Shown: positions 45,498-53,324, numbered from the stretch's first letter. The stretch is DNA of 64,000 nucleotides from Scatolibacter rhodanostii (GCF_900197595.1 NZ_FZLO01000001.1:248001-312000), one strand, 5' to 3'. Numbers and translations are program-made. Notes: generated from the sequence alone by a model not told the origin.

Positions 45498-45652
45498 TCT
45501 GTAAACCTGCTTTCTATCAACTGTGTTAAGAGTTCAATTGATATTAGTTTTTTATTTAATATGTTAAGGAGAATCTTAATTAGAATTGTTTCAATTAGAA
45601 TAATTATAACTAACAGTATTAAAATTAGCAACATATGAAAACGACCTTTCAT
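45494..45652 (-). CDS. Small membrane protein (52 aa) coupled to the 312-aa gene
   Basis: Fifty-two residues with one very hydrophobic segment (HMLLILILLVIIILIETILIKILL) and a short polar tail. It is supported as a gene mainly by its stop codon overlapping the ATG of the 312-residue protein (ATGA) and by its coherent membrane-peptide composition. No good Shine-Dalgarno is seen before ATG 45652, so confidence is moderate. Confidence 0.45.
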   Translation of the reverse strand: MKGRFHMLLILILLVIIILIETILIKILLNILNKKLISIELLTQLIESRFTE

Positions 45653-45751
45653 TAATTTAAGTATTTTAAATTAGGAGCAAAATACCAGGTGTTGGATATC
45701 ATTCTGCTTCTGGGGAGAGAAAGACTTACTAATATATAAAAGATATAAATT

Positions 45752-46403
45752 CTATCTATCTTCTGGAAATACAATATTATGTAAATTATCAAGAAAACTT
45801 CTAAGCCGATCTTCTAAAATGTCTAGTTCACGAATATGTTCGGAACTTTGATTAAGACACTTTATATCATCTCGCAGAATATCTAAATCTTCATCATATC
45901 TTTGCCTGGAGATATTCCTGCTTATTCGACAAGCCAGCGTATACACTGTAGGGTATGATATTCGGATTTCAAATGGAACCTCAGACAATCGGATTTTATC
46001 ACTAAGAAGTTGTGAGTAAAATTTCTCTTTTTTTTCTTTGTGCTTTTGTTTCTTCCTCCACTCTTTCAGAAAAACCAGCGACAGAAAGTGGATTGTAAAG
46101 CTTGTTAACATTGTTGTCAATTTCTCGAAGCTGCTGCTGAATTTCATATAGAGCCAATTGTGTGTGATGTTTTTCAGATAGTTGCTCTTCTAGAACACAA
46201 ATTTGTGTTTTTAAATTTGTGTTTCTACAGTTAACAATTTGGATCGTCATCAGAATAGTTAAAAGAAGTACAAATATCCCGGTAACTATTTTTACAGTCG
46301 GTCGGGTATCTGTGATATGTATAATGAACAGGGGAAACAGAAATAAACAGCAGAGAATGCAAAAAGCAATACACGCAATTATTGAATCTTTATCTTTTTT
46401 CAT
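45752..46403 (-). pseudogene. Membrane-anchored coiled-coil protein split by a frameshift at an A8 run
   Basis: Frame 1 starts at ATG 46403 (two membrane segments about 8-28 and 36-54, then a coiled coil QICVLEEQLSEKHHTQLALYEIQQQLREID) and stops at 46002. A second frame carries on to 45752 (KFYSQLLSDKIRLSEVPFEI, then RRYDEDL-type helices). A run of eight A on the coding strand (complement of 46028-46035) lies where they join; with seven A the two frames fuse into one 216-residue protein ending at 45752. It may be a mutation, a phase-variable switch, transcriptional slippage or a sequencing error. It lies six bases after mobC and upstream of the unrecognised gene block. Family not recognised. 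Confidence 0.65.
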
Positions 46404-46408
46404 TTGAA

Positions 46409-46825
46409 CTATTCCTTTCTGTTTCCATCATCTAACCCAGCTTCATACAAGTTAATAATCCCTCGAGTAGAGTTTACATCTTGAACAGCCTTTCTGCAAA
46501 CTTTTTCATACTCATCCTTGCTCATCTTTTTGTCAGAAGCAAGAAGTCTGACGAGCATATTAATCTCAACAGATTGTCTGTATAAAAGTCTTGCCAGCTG
46601 ATCATTGCTGCGATTCTGAACAGCTTCTAGTTTTGTGCCAAGTGTGCCGCATAGATAGTCTTGAGAGATACTGCCAGTGAGATAACCGTAATAGAACTCG
46701 AGGGCTTCAAGTATAACAGCATTTTTATTTAAACTATCTCTTTCATTTTGAATACCTAAAAGCATTCTGTACTTATCTTCAGTTAAATATAAAGATACAC
46801 GCTTGTTTTTTTGATTACTTTCCAA
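46409..46825 (-). CDS. MobC-like relaxosome accessory protein (ribbon-helix-helix type)
   Basis: 138 residues. The N-terminus KRVSLYLTEDKYRMLLGIQNERDS looks like a ribbon-helix-helix strand plus helix. The helical remainder (NDQLARLLYRQSVEINMLVRLLASDKKMSKDEYEKVCRKAV) resembles mobilisation accessory proteins that bind oriT beside MobP relaxases. It is preceded on the minus strand by GGAGG and a 450-base region rich in AACGTT-like motifs, its likely binding region. Confidence 0.65.
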   Translation of the reverse strand: MESNQKNKRVSLYLTEDKYRMLLGIQNERDSLNKNAVILEALEFYYGYLTGSISQDYLCGTLGTKLEAVQNRSNDQLARLLYRQSVEINMLVRLLASDKKMSKDEYEKVCRKAVQDVNSTRGIINLYEAGLDDGNRKE

Positions 46826-46859
46826 AATTATTAATCCTCCTTACTTTGCTGTAAAATAG

Positions 46860-47110
46860 TAACGTGAATTCTAACGTTGCATAAAATTCAGCCGTATCAA
46901 CGTTTTTAATTGGGTTACACATACAAAAAATCTATATTTAACGCTAAGGTCAATATTTTAACGCTATTTTTACAGATATGGAAAGGCAGGTCTTACCTGC
47001 CTTTGTGCTGGGTTTGCGTTATGAAATAACGTTAACCCTTTATCCTGCATCATCGTTACAACTTTTTTTCATAGGTAGAAAACAAGCTGTAAAAACGCTC
47101 AAAAACCGCA
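46860..47110. other. Candidate origin of transfer/operator region with AACGYT-type repeats
   Basis: A gene-free stretch upstream of mobC with repeated AACGTT/AACGCT-like motifs near 46860, 46873, 46899, 46940, 46959, 47016, 47028, 47053 and 47093, in both orientations. It includes the inverted repeat GGGTT-TG-CGTTAT (47010-47022), loop GAA, ATAACG-TT-AACCC (47026-47038). Position next to mobC/relaxase and clustered inverted repeats fit an oriT or a ribbon-helix-helix operator. The nick site cannot be located by eye. Confidence 0.45.
46982..47004. terminator. Strong hairpin in the mobC upstream region
   Basis: AAAGGCAGGT (46982-46991), loop CTT, ACCTGCCTTT (46995-47004): a perfect 10-bp stem. 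It may be a terminator or part of the transfer origin. Confidence 0.6.
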
Positions 47111-47146
47111 TGAAACCTAGAAAAAATTGATTTTTTCTAGGTTTCA
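47111..47146. terminator. Perfect 17-bp palindrome (bidirectional terminator-like)
   Basis: TGAAACCTAGAAAAAAT (47111-47127), spacer TG, ATTTTTTCTAGGTTTCA (47130-47146). The poly-T arm on each strand would support termination in both directions. It lies between the mobC region and the DUF6103-like gene. Confidence 0.7.
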
Positions 47147-47276
47147 TCTTCTTTTAGTCCTTGAACTGTTCAAAACGGTTGTAGGGCAGAGGGGTTTCAG
47201 AGCTGTTTTTTGAAGAAATCTGCTCTACATTTTGCTCTGGATTAGAGTTTGTTTCCTCGGATTTTGATTTGAGATT

Positions 47277-47489
47277 CTACTCTTTTTCCTTTGGATTTTG
47301 CAGGGGCTGACTCATACTTTCAATATAAATCTGCACGTCCTTTGGAACGTATTTCTTAAAAAGTGTATCAAAAAACTGCTCAAATTCTTCTTCAATTTTT
47401 AAATTTTTTCGCTCTAGAAAAGTTTGAACTGCGGTCAACTTTTCTTTGTTCAGCGAAATTTTTACGGTTGATTTTTGAATATTTGCCAT
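47277..47489 (-). CDS. Small ICE protein, DUF6103-like
   Basis: 70 residues: STVKISLNKEKLTAVQTFLERKNLKIEEEFEQFFDTLFKKYVPKDVQIYIES. The beta strand followed by helices recalls ribbon-helix-helix or DUF6103-type proteins common in Clostridia ICEs. Start ATG 47489 is chosen because AAGGAG is nine bases upstream on the minus strand; the open frame extends to 47564 without a ribosome site. It probably belongs to the transfer-control region. Confidence 0.6.
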   Translation of the reverse strand: MANIQKSTVKISLNKEKLTAVQTFLERKNLKIEEEFEQFFDTLFKKYVPKDVQIYIESMSQPLQNPKEKE

Positions 47490-47568
47490 GATAAAATGCT
47501 CCTTAAAATTTGATGATTGTATTTGTTGGGCATAAGAAATGAGGTCTAAAATTTGCCCTCGCAAGCGG

Positions 47569-47585
47569 CCGCCCCTGCAGGGCGG
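47569..47585. other. GC-only hairpin
   Basis: CCGCCC (47569-47574), loop CTGCA, GGGCGG (47580-47585), inside the locally GC-rich GCGGCCGCCCCTGCAGGGCGGG in an AT-rich setting. It may be a processing or nicking structure of the element. Confidence 0.45.
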
Positions 47586-47611
47586 GATTAGTAAGGAAAA
47601 GAAAAAAGAGA

Positions 47612-47638
47612 AAGCACGCTGAAAAAATCAGCGTGCTT
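47612..47638 (-). terminator. Terminator of hicAB
   Basis: AAGCACGCTGA (47612-47622) pairs with TCAGCGTGCTT (47628-47638); on the minus strand a long T-rich tail follows. It lies 35 bases beyond the hicB stop. Confidence 0.85.
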
Positions 47639-47672
47639 AATGTGGTAGTATGAATTTGTGAGGAAAGCTTGA

Positions 47673-48074
47673 CTATCGATCGGAAATATCTAAATGTTCC
47701 TTCAAAGCATTTTGCAATACAGCAGAAAAGTTAATGCTTTGTTTTTCCGCCATAGCATTGAGCCATGAGGGAATGGTTAAGGTTTTTTTGACAGCCTTGT
47801 TGTCGTAGAGCTTTCTGTACGCTATTGTATCACAGGAGACAAGTGAAACAAATTCATTTTCTTCTGTTTTAACTGTCTTGATTTCGCTGGAATTTGGAAT
47901 TTCTGTGCGTGCTTCTTCCATTTCATAAAGGGTAAGAGCAAGCACATCTTCAGCCATATCAAAGGCATCCTGTAGACTTTCTCCCTGCGTGTAGCAGCTT
48001 TCAAAGTCGGGGAACTGGACAAAATAAAGTTTGTTTTCTTTTGTGAAAACAGCTGGATAAATATATTTTGCCAT
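47673..48074 (-). CDS. hicB: HicB-family antitoxin
   Basis: 133 residues. The N-terminal HicB fold (YIYPAVFTKENKLYFVQFPDFESCYTQGESLQDAFDMAEDVLAL) is followed by a C-terminal ribbon-helix-helix-like segment (KKTLTIPSWLNAMAEKQSINFSAVLQNALKEHL) that binds DNA. It neutralises HicA and probably represses the operon. It is encoded 68 bases after hicA on the minus strand. Confidence 0.9.
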   Translation of the reverse strand: MAKYIYPAVFTKENKLYFVQFPDFESCYTQGESLQDAFDMAEDVLALTLYEMEEARTEIPNSSEIKTVKTEENEFVSLVSCDTIAYRKLYDNKAVKKTLTIPSWLNAMAEKQSINFSAVLQNALKEHLDISDR

Positions 48075-48142
48075 GTAGTAAAACTCCTTTCAATTGAGTA
48101 ATATTTGCAAATATTTTAAATATATAGAGAGGAACAAGGGCT

Positions 48143-48325
48143 TTATTCAAGCCCTGCGTCCTTTTTAATACTCTTAAGTGTACCAATTGCAATCTCTTTT
48201 GCGTGCCTTGGAACAGGGAATTTCTTGCCAGTGATAGGACTAAAATATAAGTCGTGTCTTTTACCGTGCTGAACAAAGACAATATTATTTTTGCTAAATA
48301 ATTTTAGCAGTTCGCTTTGCTTCAT
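48143..48325 (-). CDS. hicA: HicA-family toxin (mRNA interferase)
   Basis: 60 residues with a dsRNA-binding-like fold: MKQSELLKLFSKNNIVFVQHGKRHDLYFSPITGKKFPVPRHAKEIAIGTLKSI. The conserved active-site His is in the VQHGKRHD segment. The usual motif has a Gly-Ser/Thr-His context; here it is HGKRHD, so this is a variant. ATG 48325 has GAGGGA upstream and a perfect promoter; the frame upstream of it is open but untranslated. The pair probably stabilises the element. Confidence 0.88.
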   Translation of the reverse strand: MKQSELLKLFSKNNIVFVQHGKRHDLYFSPITGKKFPVPRHAKEIAIGTLKSIKKDAGLE

Positions 48326-48350
48326 GTAGACTTCCCTCACTTTCTGATTT

Positions 48351-48379
48351 ATTATAACACGTATAAACACGTATGTCAA
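48351..48379 (-). promoter_or_regulatory. Perfect hicAB promoter with repeated operator
   Basis: Minus-strand TTGACA (complement of 48374-48379), 17-bp spacer, TATAAT (complement of 48351-48356). The spacer consists of TACGTGT-TTA-TACGTGT, a direct repeat covering the promoter and the obvious candidate for the HicB operator. Confidence 0.8.
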
Positions 48380-48434
48380 TTGTTTTTGCGAATAAAAAGG
48401 ACAACAAAACTTATCAATTAAAACAAGATTTTCA

Positions 48435-48779
48435 CTATTCATAAGGGTCTTCAGAAGAAATGATTTGAATGTTTAACCTGTCATTTTCTTCTAAGGTACG
48501 AGTGGTTTTTTGCAGATACCTTTTGCGTGGAACTTCCATTCTTTTGTCTAAATCTTCAAGTGCTTCTGTCATGGTTTCAAAGAACTTGGCATATCGGAAA
48601 TCTAAAAAATGCTGTCCTTCCCATACCGCATAGGGCTGTTCACAAAAAGGATATTCTCCCATGAAAAACTTCTGATTTCGTCCCATGCTGCGAACGACCG
48701 TGACAATGTAATTGGATATATGATAGTCCTTTAAGAGAGTTTTTCTTAGTTCAATATAGCGTTGCTTGTTGTCAATCAT
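48435..48779 (-). CDS. Conserved-looking ICE protein of unknown function (114 aa)
   Basis: Not recognised. IDNKQRYIELRKTLLKDYHISNYIVTVVRSMGRNQKFFMGEYPFCEQPYAVWEGQHFLDFRYAKFFETMTEALEDL suggests a small alpha/beta protein. ATG 48779 has GAGGAGGGA four bases upstream, a strong site; the frame upstream of it is hydrophobic shadow. It lies between hicA and the cell-wall hydrolase in the conjugation cluster. Confidence 0.6.
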   Translation of the reverse strand: MIDNKQRYIELRKTLLKDYHISNYIVTVVRSMGRNQKFFMGEYPFCEQPYAVWEGQHFLDFRYAKFFETMTEALEDLDKRMEVPRKRYLQKTTRTLEENDRLNIQIISSEDPYE

Positions 48780-48853
48780 ACTCCCTCCTCTTAGTTTGTT
48801 TTTGAGTGAAAAATGAAAATAAAATGGGAAAAGTAAGGCAAGAAAAAAGAAAA

Positions 48854-50353
48854 TCAAAAGAAATCCATAGGGTCAATACGAACATCATTCTCCCGGATTT
48901 CAAAGTGAAGGTGATTACCGGTGCTGCGCCCTGTTGTGCCGACTAGCGCAATTACATCACCTTGTTTGACTTTCTGTCCCTCACTCACAAGTAATTTTGA
49001 TGAGTGGGCATAAACAGTTCAATAGGTATCATCATGCTGAATAGTTACCCAGTTGCCGTATGAATCTGACCACCTGGAGATAGTAACAGTGCCATCTGCA
49101 GCAGCCATGATTTGTGTGCCGCCCGGTGCGCCGATGTCGATAGCACCATGAGCGTTTTCCCAAACACCCGTGACAGGATTTTGACGGCCGCCAAAGGTGC
49201 TGGTAATCCAATCTAACCCATAATCAGAGGGCAACGGCCAGGCAAAACCATCTTTGCCAATGATTCGATTTTCTTCCCATTTGACAGCCCGACCAGATTC
49301 TATGGTGACTTTCCATTTGTCAATTTGAACTTCTCCGGAAGTGACATATTGAATGCCAGGCAGCTGCAGCCAGTGTGTCCAGGGACGATCGGCAAGCTTT
49401 GTCAGAATAACGCCGTCTTGGTTGCTCTTGGCTTCAATGACATTGCCTTGTCCAACATAAACACCGATGTGTCCGTCCATCCAAACGGCTAATCCCGGTA
49501 TTTCGGCTATGGTGGAAATGTTCCCTTTTATGTAGGCTGTTTGATACATACGATTGGCACCTACGTCTTTAAAGTCATTGGATTGGTAGGTAATATTCCC
49601 AGAGTTTTCGTCCAGCCATTCATAGGCTTTGATAAGTCCAATGCAGTCGAAGCCAGGTTTACCTCCAAAATTCTGAAAGATATAATCCACTTGTTCTGCT
49701 GTCAAATTGGCAGAGGAATTGCCGCTGTAAGTCGTTTGCTGCCGGCGAAGAAAGCTCATGGTGACATCATGACCAAAAGCACCCCACACATAACCGCAGC
49801 CTTCGTTAGCGACATTGTAGGCAAAATTAGTAAGACCGATATTTGTTTTGCCGTCTTCTGCCGATAAATTGTAGGTTAAAAAATCACGGTCGCTGACATC
49901 ATTTTGCGGCATACGCTCTGCAAGCTTGATAAGCGTTTGCCGTTCATGAGAGTTGAAGTTCACTTTGAATTCTGTTTCTATCGCACTAAAGATTTCATCA
50001 GAAGTGGAAGCCGGTGTTCCCCAAAAAGGGAATACGGCATCCACTAAACGATTAGCCACTGATTCCGGAGAACCATATACTTTTTCCTGTCCGTCCAGCA
50101 AATAGGAATAGATAGCATACAAAAGAGGTGTGTCCATTTCTTGTGAGCTGTCGAGCTGCGCTTTCTTCTCGGCAATTAAAACAGAGAGAACATTGGCCGC
50201 TGTTTCGCCGCCGAACTCCAATCCTTTTACGTTAACAGCACTGAAAAGTCCGGTCAATAAGATAATAACAACGGCTACAATAGTAACTAGTTTTTTGCGG
50301 AACTGTTCATCTTTCAGCAGCATGGCAATCTTAGCAGCGATTTTAAGCTCCAT
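48854..50353 (-). pseudogene. CwlT-type conjugation hydrolase (NlpC/P60 + M23), interrupted by in-frame TGA
   Basis: A two-domain peptidoglycan hydrolase that would open the wall for the conjugation channel. One membrane segment (about 22-40), a helical region, an NlpC/P60-type domain (Cys237 in GFDCIGLIKA, His295 in DGHIGVYVG) and an M23 LytM domain (His402 and Asp406 in HGAIDIG). A TGA at 49019-49021 (codon 445) stops translation at DDTY; the same frame then runs 54 more codons (TVYAHSSKLL, GNHLHFEI) to TGA at 48854. Those residues include catalytic His450 and zinc ligand His483, so the truncated form should lack M23 activity while keeping the NlpC part. Relatives have a coding residue at this position; a Gly codon GGA to TGA change would explain it. 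Confidence 0.85.
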
Positions 50354-52545
50354 TATGCCGCCCCTTTGCCGCCTGAATTACCAATTAAAGCGCGTTTATA
50401 TGGCGGTGCAATAACGTGCAGGTGATAACGCTCATTACCGCATTTGTATAAGCAGTGTCCCTGTTTCGGCTTTTCAATGAGGCTGAACTCGTAGGGCTGT
50501 ACATTGAGAGCAGATTGATATTCTTTCGGATTGCAGTTGCCGCCCGGATGAAATAAAAAGCTGTGTGTGGGGATAGACAGTAGGGGAGCTGTGTAGCTGA
50601 TGACTTCTGATTTGAGTAAGTCTTCAGGGTTCTGTGAGGCAAGTAAAACGTTGGAATTTCTTTTGCGGCCACGCTTCATGAAGCTGTTGATATACTGAAT
50701 GGCGAGTTTGTTCTTAACAAATTCATGCAGCTCGTCAACGACCAAAGCACAATCGCCCACCGTGAGGAATTTATGGCTCATGTAGGAGAAGATGTTCAGG
50801 AACATGGCATTTTTAAGGTTTTCATTGGTATTGAGAACCCCCTTAACAGAGAAGTCAATGAAGTCTGCGTTTGGCACGTTGGTAAAGTTGTTAAAGTAGC
50901 GACTGGAAGAACCAATGCAAATACTGCGAAGCCCTAAACCAACCGTTTGCAGCAGCTCTTGTGTGTAAAGAATGGGATGTTTCATTTTCTTGGATTCCTC
51001 AAAATCTTCATCAAAGGTGCTGAGTTTGTCTGTCACGACTTGATGCAAATCGGAAAGAATGGGGTAGTCTTGTGGTCTAAGCTGACCGAAATCAGTGCTG
51101 TCTGTGATATGCGCTCTCTTGTAGGTTTCCTCCAGCATGATTTCAATGACATCCAGTTCGTTTTCAGTGAACTGACGGTAAATACGGAAGAAATCACGAA
51201 GCCAGGCAATGTGCTGACTGAGAATAGTGGATTGCTTAAAAGCTTCAGGAGTGGGAAGTTCAGGGTCTTCTTCCGTTTCCTCATGATCTAAATCATGGTT
51301 TGTCCAAAGTCTTGGCTCTAATGGATTGATGCAGTATTGAGCAGCCGTCATATCCAAATAAGTTCCGCCCAGCTTGCGTACAAGGTCTTTAAACTCATCT
51401 TCCGGATCAAGGATAAAGATTTTTTTACCGGTGATGATGAGGTTAATGACCAAAAGCTTCAGCAAATAAGACTTGCCTTCACCAGAGTTTCCCAGTACAA
51501 GAATATGTCCGTTAGTTCTGTCCAGGGTTCTCATATCCAAATCAGCAATAATGTTAGATCCGTTTTTATCTCTGCCTAAATAACAGCCTTTCGGATCTGT
51601 TTTGCCTGAATAGGAGAGAGGGAATAGGTTAGCAATGGAGCTGACAGGTAAAGCACGTTCAAACTGTGTACCAAACTGGTTGTGACCGTTGGGCATAATA
51701 GAGGCGAATCCAATCTTTTGCTGCATCATCAGCTTGTCTACCAGTATTTTGTGATGATTGAGCAGTAACCTGATGTTGGTTTGCCTGGTAAGCAAATCAT
51801 TGAGGCTGTCGGCAATGATTTCAATGTAAACGGCACAATGCATGAAGCTGTCATTTTGCGTGTGTGAGCGTGCAATCAGTTTTTTAATGTCTTCCATGTT
51901 TTGCTCGGCCTTAGTTAAAACAAATATCTCATTGCCCTCTAAAAAATTTTCACCTGATTTAGTTTGAATGGGCAATGATGAAACAAATCCTTCTTTATGT
52001 AAGGCTTTCGTCACCAGAAGATTTTGAAAGAGCTTTGCTCGTTCACCAGTCTTCAAAATGAATTCTTCTCCGATTAACCAGACATTTGTTGACTCCTTTT
52101 CATTAGGTGTAGTGTGGATTTCTTTAATAGGCATGGTATGGGGGATGTCCCAGTTTTGTAATATCTTCTTCAAAGTTGATTTTGAATACACAATAGATAC
52201 CTCCGGTTGTTGGGGTTTATGAAGCCCATAAATACTAATATATTTTTTAGGAGAGCAACCGTATATTTTTCGAAATGCCTTATAAAATCCGGCATAGGTG
52301 TTGAAGCCATATTCTAAAACAACATCAATAGATTTTCTGCCTTTTGCAATTTCTAAAAGCGCATGGTCAAGCCTGCGTTTTAAAATATAACCTGCAATTG
52401 AGGAACCCATTGTAGAAGAAAACAATCTATAATAGTGATAAGTTGAATATCCGGCCTTTCTTGCCAGTTCTTCTGCTGTAATATCGGTTTTAAGATTAAG
52501 CTCAATATAGTTAAGCGAACTTTCAATAATTTCTGACGGCTGCAT
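50353..52545 (-). CDS. Chimera: AraC-type regulator with kinase-like lobe fused to VirB4 ATPase C-terminal part
   Basis: 730 residues in one uninterrupted frame. Residues 1-105 are an AraC-type double helix-turn-helix (ELARKAGYSTYHYYRLFSSTMG, then LEYGFNTYAGFYKAFRKIYGCSPKKY). Residues about 153-212 resemble the N-lobe of aminoglycoside-phosphotransferase-like domains found in some AraC regulators (NVWLIGEEFILKTGERAKLFQNL, LPIQTKSGENFLEG). From about 213 on it is VirB4/Orf16-like: MEDIKKLIARSHTQND, NQFGTQFERALPVSS, Walker A GNSGEGKS (352-359), LVVDELHEF (Walker B). The normal VirB4 N-terminal ~250-300 residues are missing. The joint is near 51,910. Start ATG 52545 has GGGAGG upstream. This looks like a deletion fusion; whether it is functional is unknown. 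Confidence 0.85.
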   Translation of the reverse strand: MQPSEIIESSLNYIELNLKTDITAEELARKAGYSTYHYYRLFSSTMGSSIAGYILKRRLDHALLEIAKGRKSIDVVLEYGFNTYAGFYKAFRKIYGCSPKKYISIYGLHKPQQPEVSIVYSKSTLKKILQNWDIPHTMPIKEIHTTPNEKESTNVWLIGEEFILKTGERAKLFQNLLVTKALHKEGFVSSLPIQTKSGENFLEGNEIFVLTKAEQNMEDIKKLIARSHTQNDSFMHCAVYIEIIADSLNDLLTRQTNIRLLLNHHKILVDKLMMQQKIGFASIMPNGHNQFGTQFERALPVSSIANLFPLSYSGKTDPKGCYLGRDKNGSNIIADLDMRTLDRTNGHILVLGNSGEGKSYLLKLLVINLIITGKKIFILDPEDEFKDLVRKLGGTYLDMTAAQYCINPLEPRLWTNHDLDHEETEEDPELPTPEAFKQSTILSQHIAWLRDFFRIYRQFTENELDVIEIMLEETYKRAHITDSTDFGQLRPQDYPILSDLHQVVTDKLSTFDEDFEESKKMKHPILYTQELLQTVGLGLRSICIGSSSRYFNNFTNVPNADFIDFSVKGVLNTNENLKNAMFLNIFSYMSHKFLTVGDCALVVDELHEFVKNKLAIQYINSFMKRGRKRNSNVLLASQNPEDLLKSEVISYTAPLLSIPTHSFLFHPGGNCNPKEYQSALNVQPYEFSLIEKPKQGHCLYKCGNERYHLHVIAPPYKRALIGNSGGKGAA

Positions 52546-52708
52546 AGTGTTCCTCCCTCCGTACGGTAAATTAAGTATACATTTCTGTATCCAAAAAACA
52601 TTTCCTACCCTGCTATTATAATAAATAATTTGTTAGTTTTCAGCATTTAACCTATTAATATAAAAGACTCCCCTGCAAAAAACAGAGGAGTATAAATAAA
52701 TTCAAATA

Positions 52709-53002
52709 TTAACCTTGCTTAGCTTTCAATTCTAAAGCAAAGACACGGTCTTTCAAATCAGAAACTTCTTGATCAAGCTTATGTAATTCTTTCATATCTC
52801 TGCGAATGTCCATATGACCTTCAGAAATAATTTTTATATTCTTTTCAGAAGTATTTTCAATGTAAGCTTTAAGCTCTCGTTTTGTTCGTTCTTCTGATTC
52901 TTGAATTGCGGCAGTTAATTCGTTTTTAGTTCTTTCCTCTGATTCTAACACTACTGTTTTCATCATATCCTGCAATAATTGTAAATCTTCTTTAGTCAAC
53001 AA
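52709..53002 (-). CDS. Coiled-coil protein of unknown function (97 aa)
   Basis: Almost wholly helical and charged: repeated SEERTK-N/R-EL units at about 25-47 (ESEERTKNELTAAIQ, ESEERTKRELKAYIE), then a second coil LDQEVSDLKDRVFALELK. TTG 53002 is preferred because GAGGAG is nine bases upstream; the frame is open back to 53101 but that part overlaps the SpoVG-like gene. A consensus promoter lies just upstream. Function unknown. Confidence 0.65.
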   Translation of the reverse strand: MLTKEDLQLLQDMMKTVVLESEERTKNELTAAIQESEERTKRELKAYIENTSEKNIKIISEGHMDIRRDMKELHKLDQEVSDLKDRVFALELKAKQG

Positions 53003-53015
53003 AATAATCAGCTCC

Positions 53016-53324
53016 TCATTCCGTATCAGTATTATAGCATGCTTCATGGTCAGATTCAATCGCATTATGTGGGGTATGGACTTTCTTCCAATAAGCACCA
53101 ATCACAATTCTTTCAATCATTCTTTTGGCTTCGGGAGTCCAAGGCTCAAAGGTTGTATGTTTAATAATAGGTGACTCAAATTCAAGACCGAGAGTATGGT
53201 CGAGATTCTCTATTATCCTCATATTACGAACCCTAAAACCGTCTTTGATATAAATATCCGCAGTGGCCTTTATAGGAGAATCAATATCTTCACTCAAACA
53301 AATCTTGACATTTCTAATTTTCAT
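53016..53324 (-). CDS. SpoVG-like protein
   Basis: 102 residues. The N-terminal 75 match the SpoVG pattern of alternating strands: MKIRNVKICL, KATADIYIKDGFRVRNMRIIE. The C-terminal tail (EPWTPEAKRMIERIVIGAYWKKV) is longer and different from chromosomal SpoVG. SpoVG proteins bind nucleic acid and act as regulators. ICEs of this type often encode one near partition genes. It overlaps the ParB remnant by four bases (ATGA). Confidence 0.6.
   Translation of the reverse strand: MKIRNVKICLSEDIDSPIKATADIYIKDGFRVRNMRIIENLDHTLGLEFESPIIKHTTFEPWTPEAKRMIERIVIGAYWKKVHTPHNAIESDHEACYNTDTE
53031..53059 (-). promoter_or_regulatory. Promoter of the coiled-coil gene
   Basis: Minus-strand TTGAAT (complement of 53054-53059), 17-bp spacer, TATAAT (complement of 53031-53036), inside the 3' end of the SpoVG-like gene. 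Confidence 0.65.

Noticed and set aside
49019-49021. TGA as selenocysteine or reassigned sense codon
   Set aside because: TGA ends many other genes here, no SECIS-like hairpin was seen right after it, and the surrounding motif does not expect Cys/Sec.
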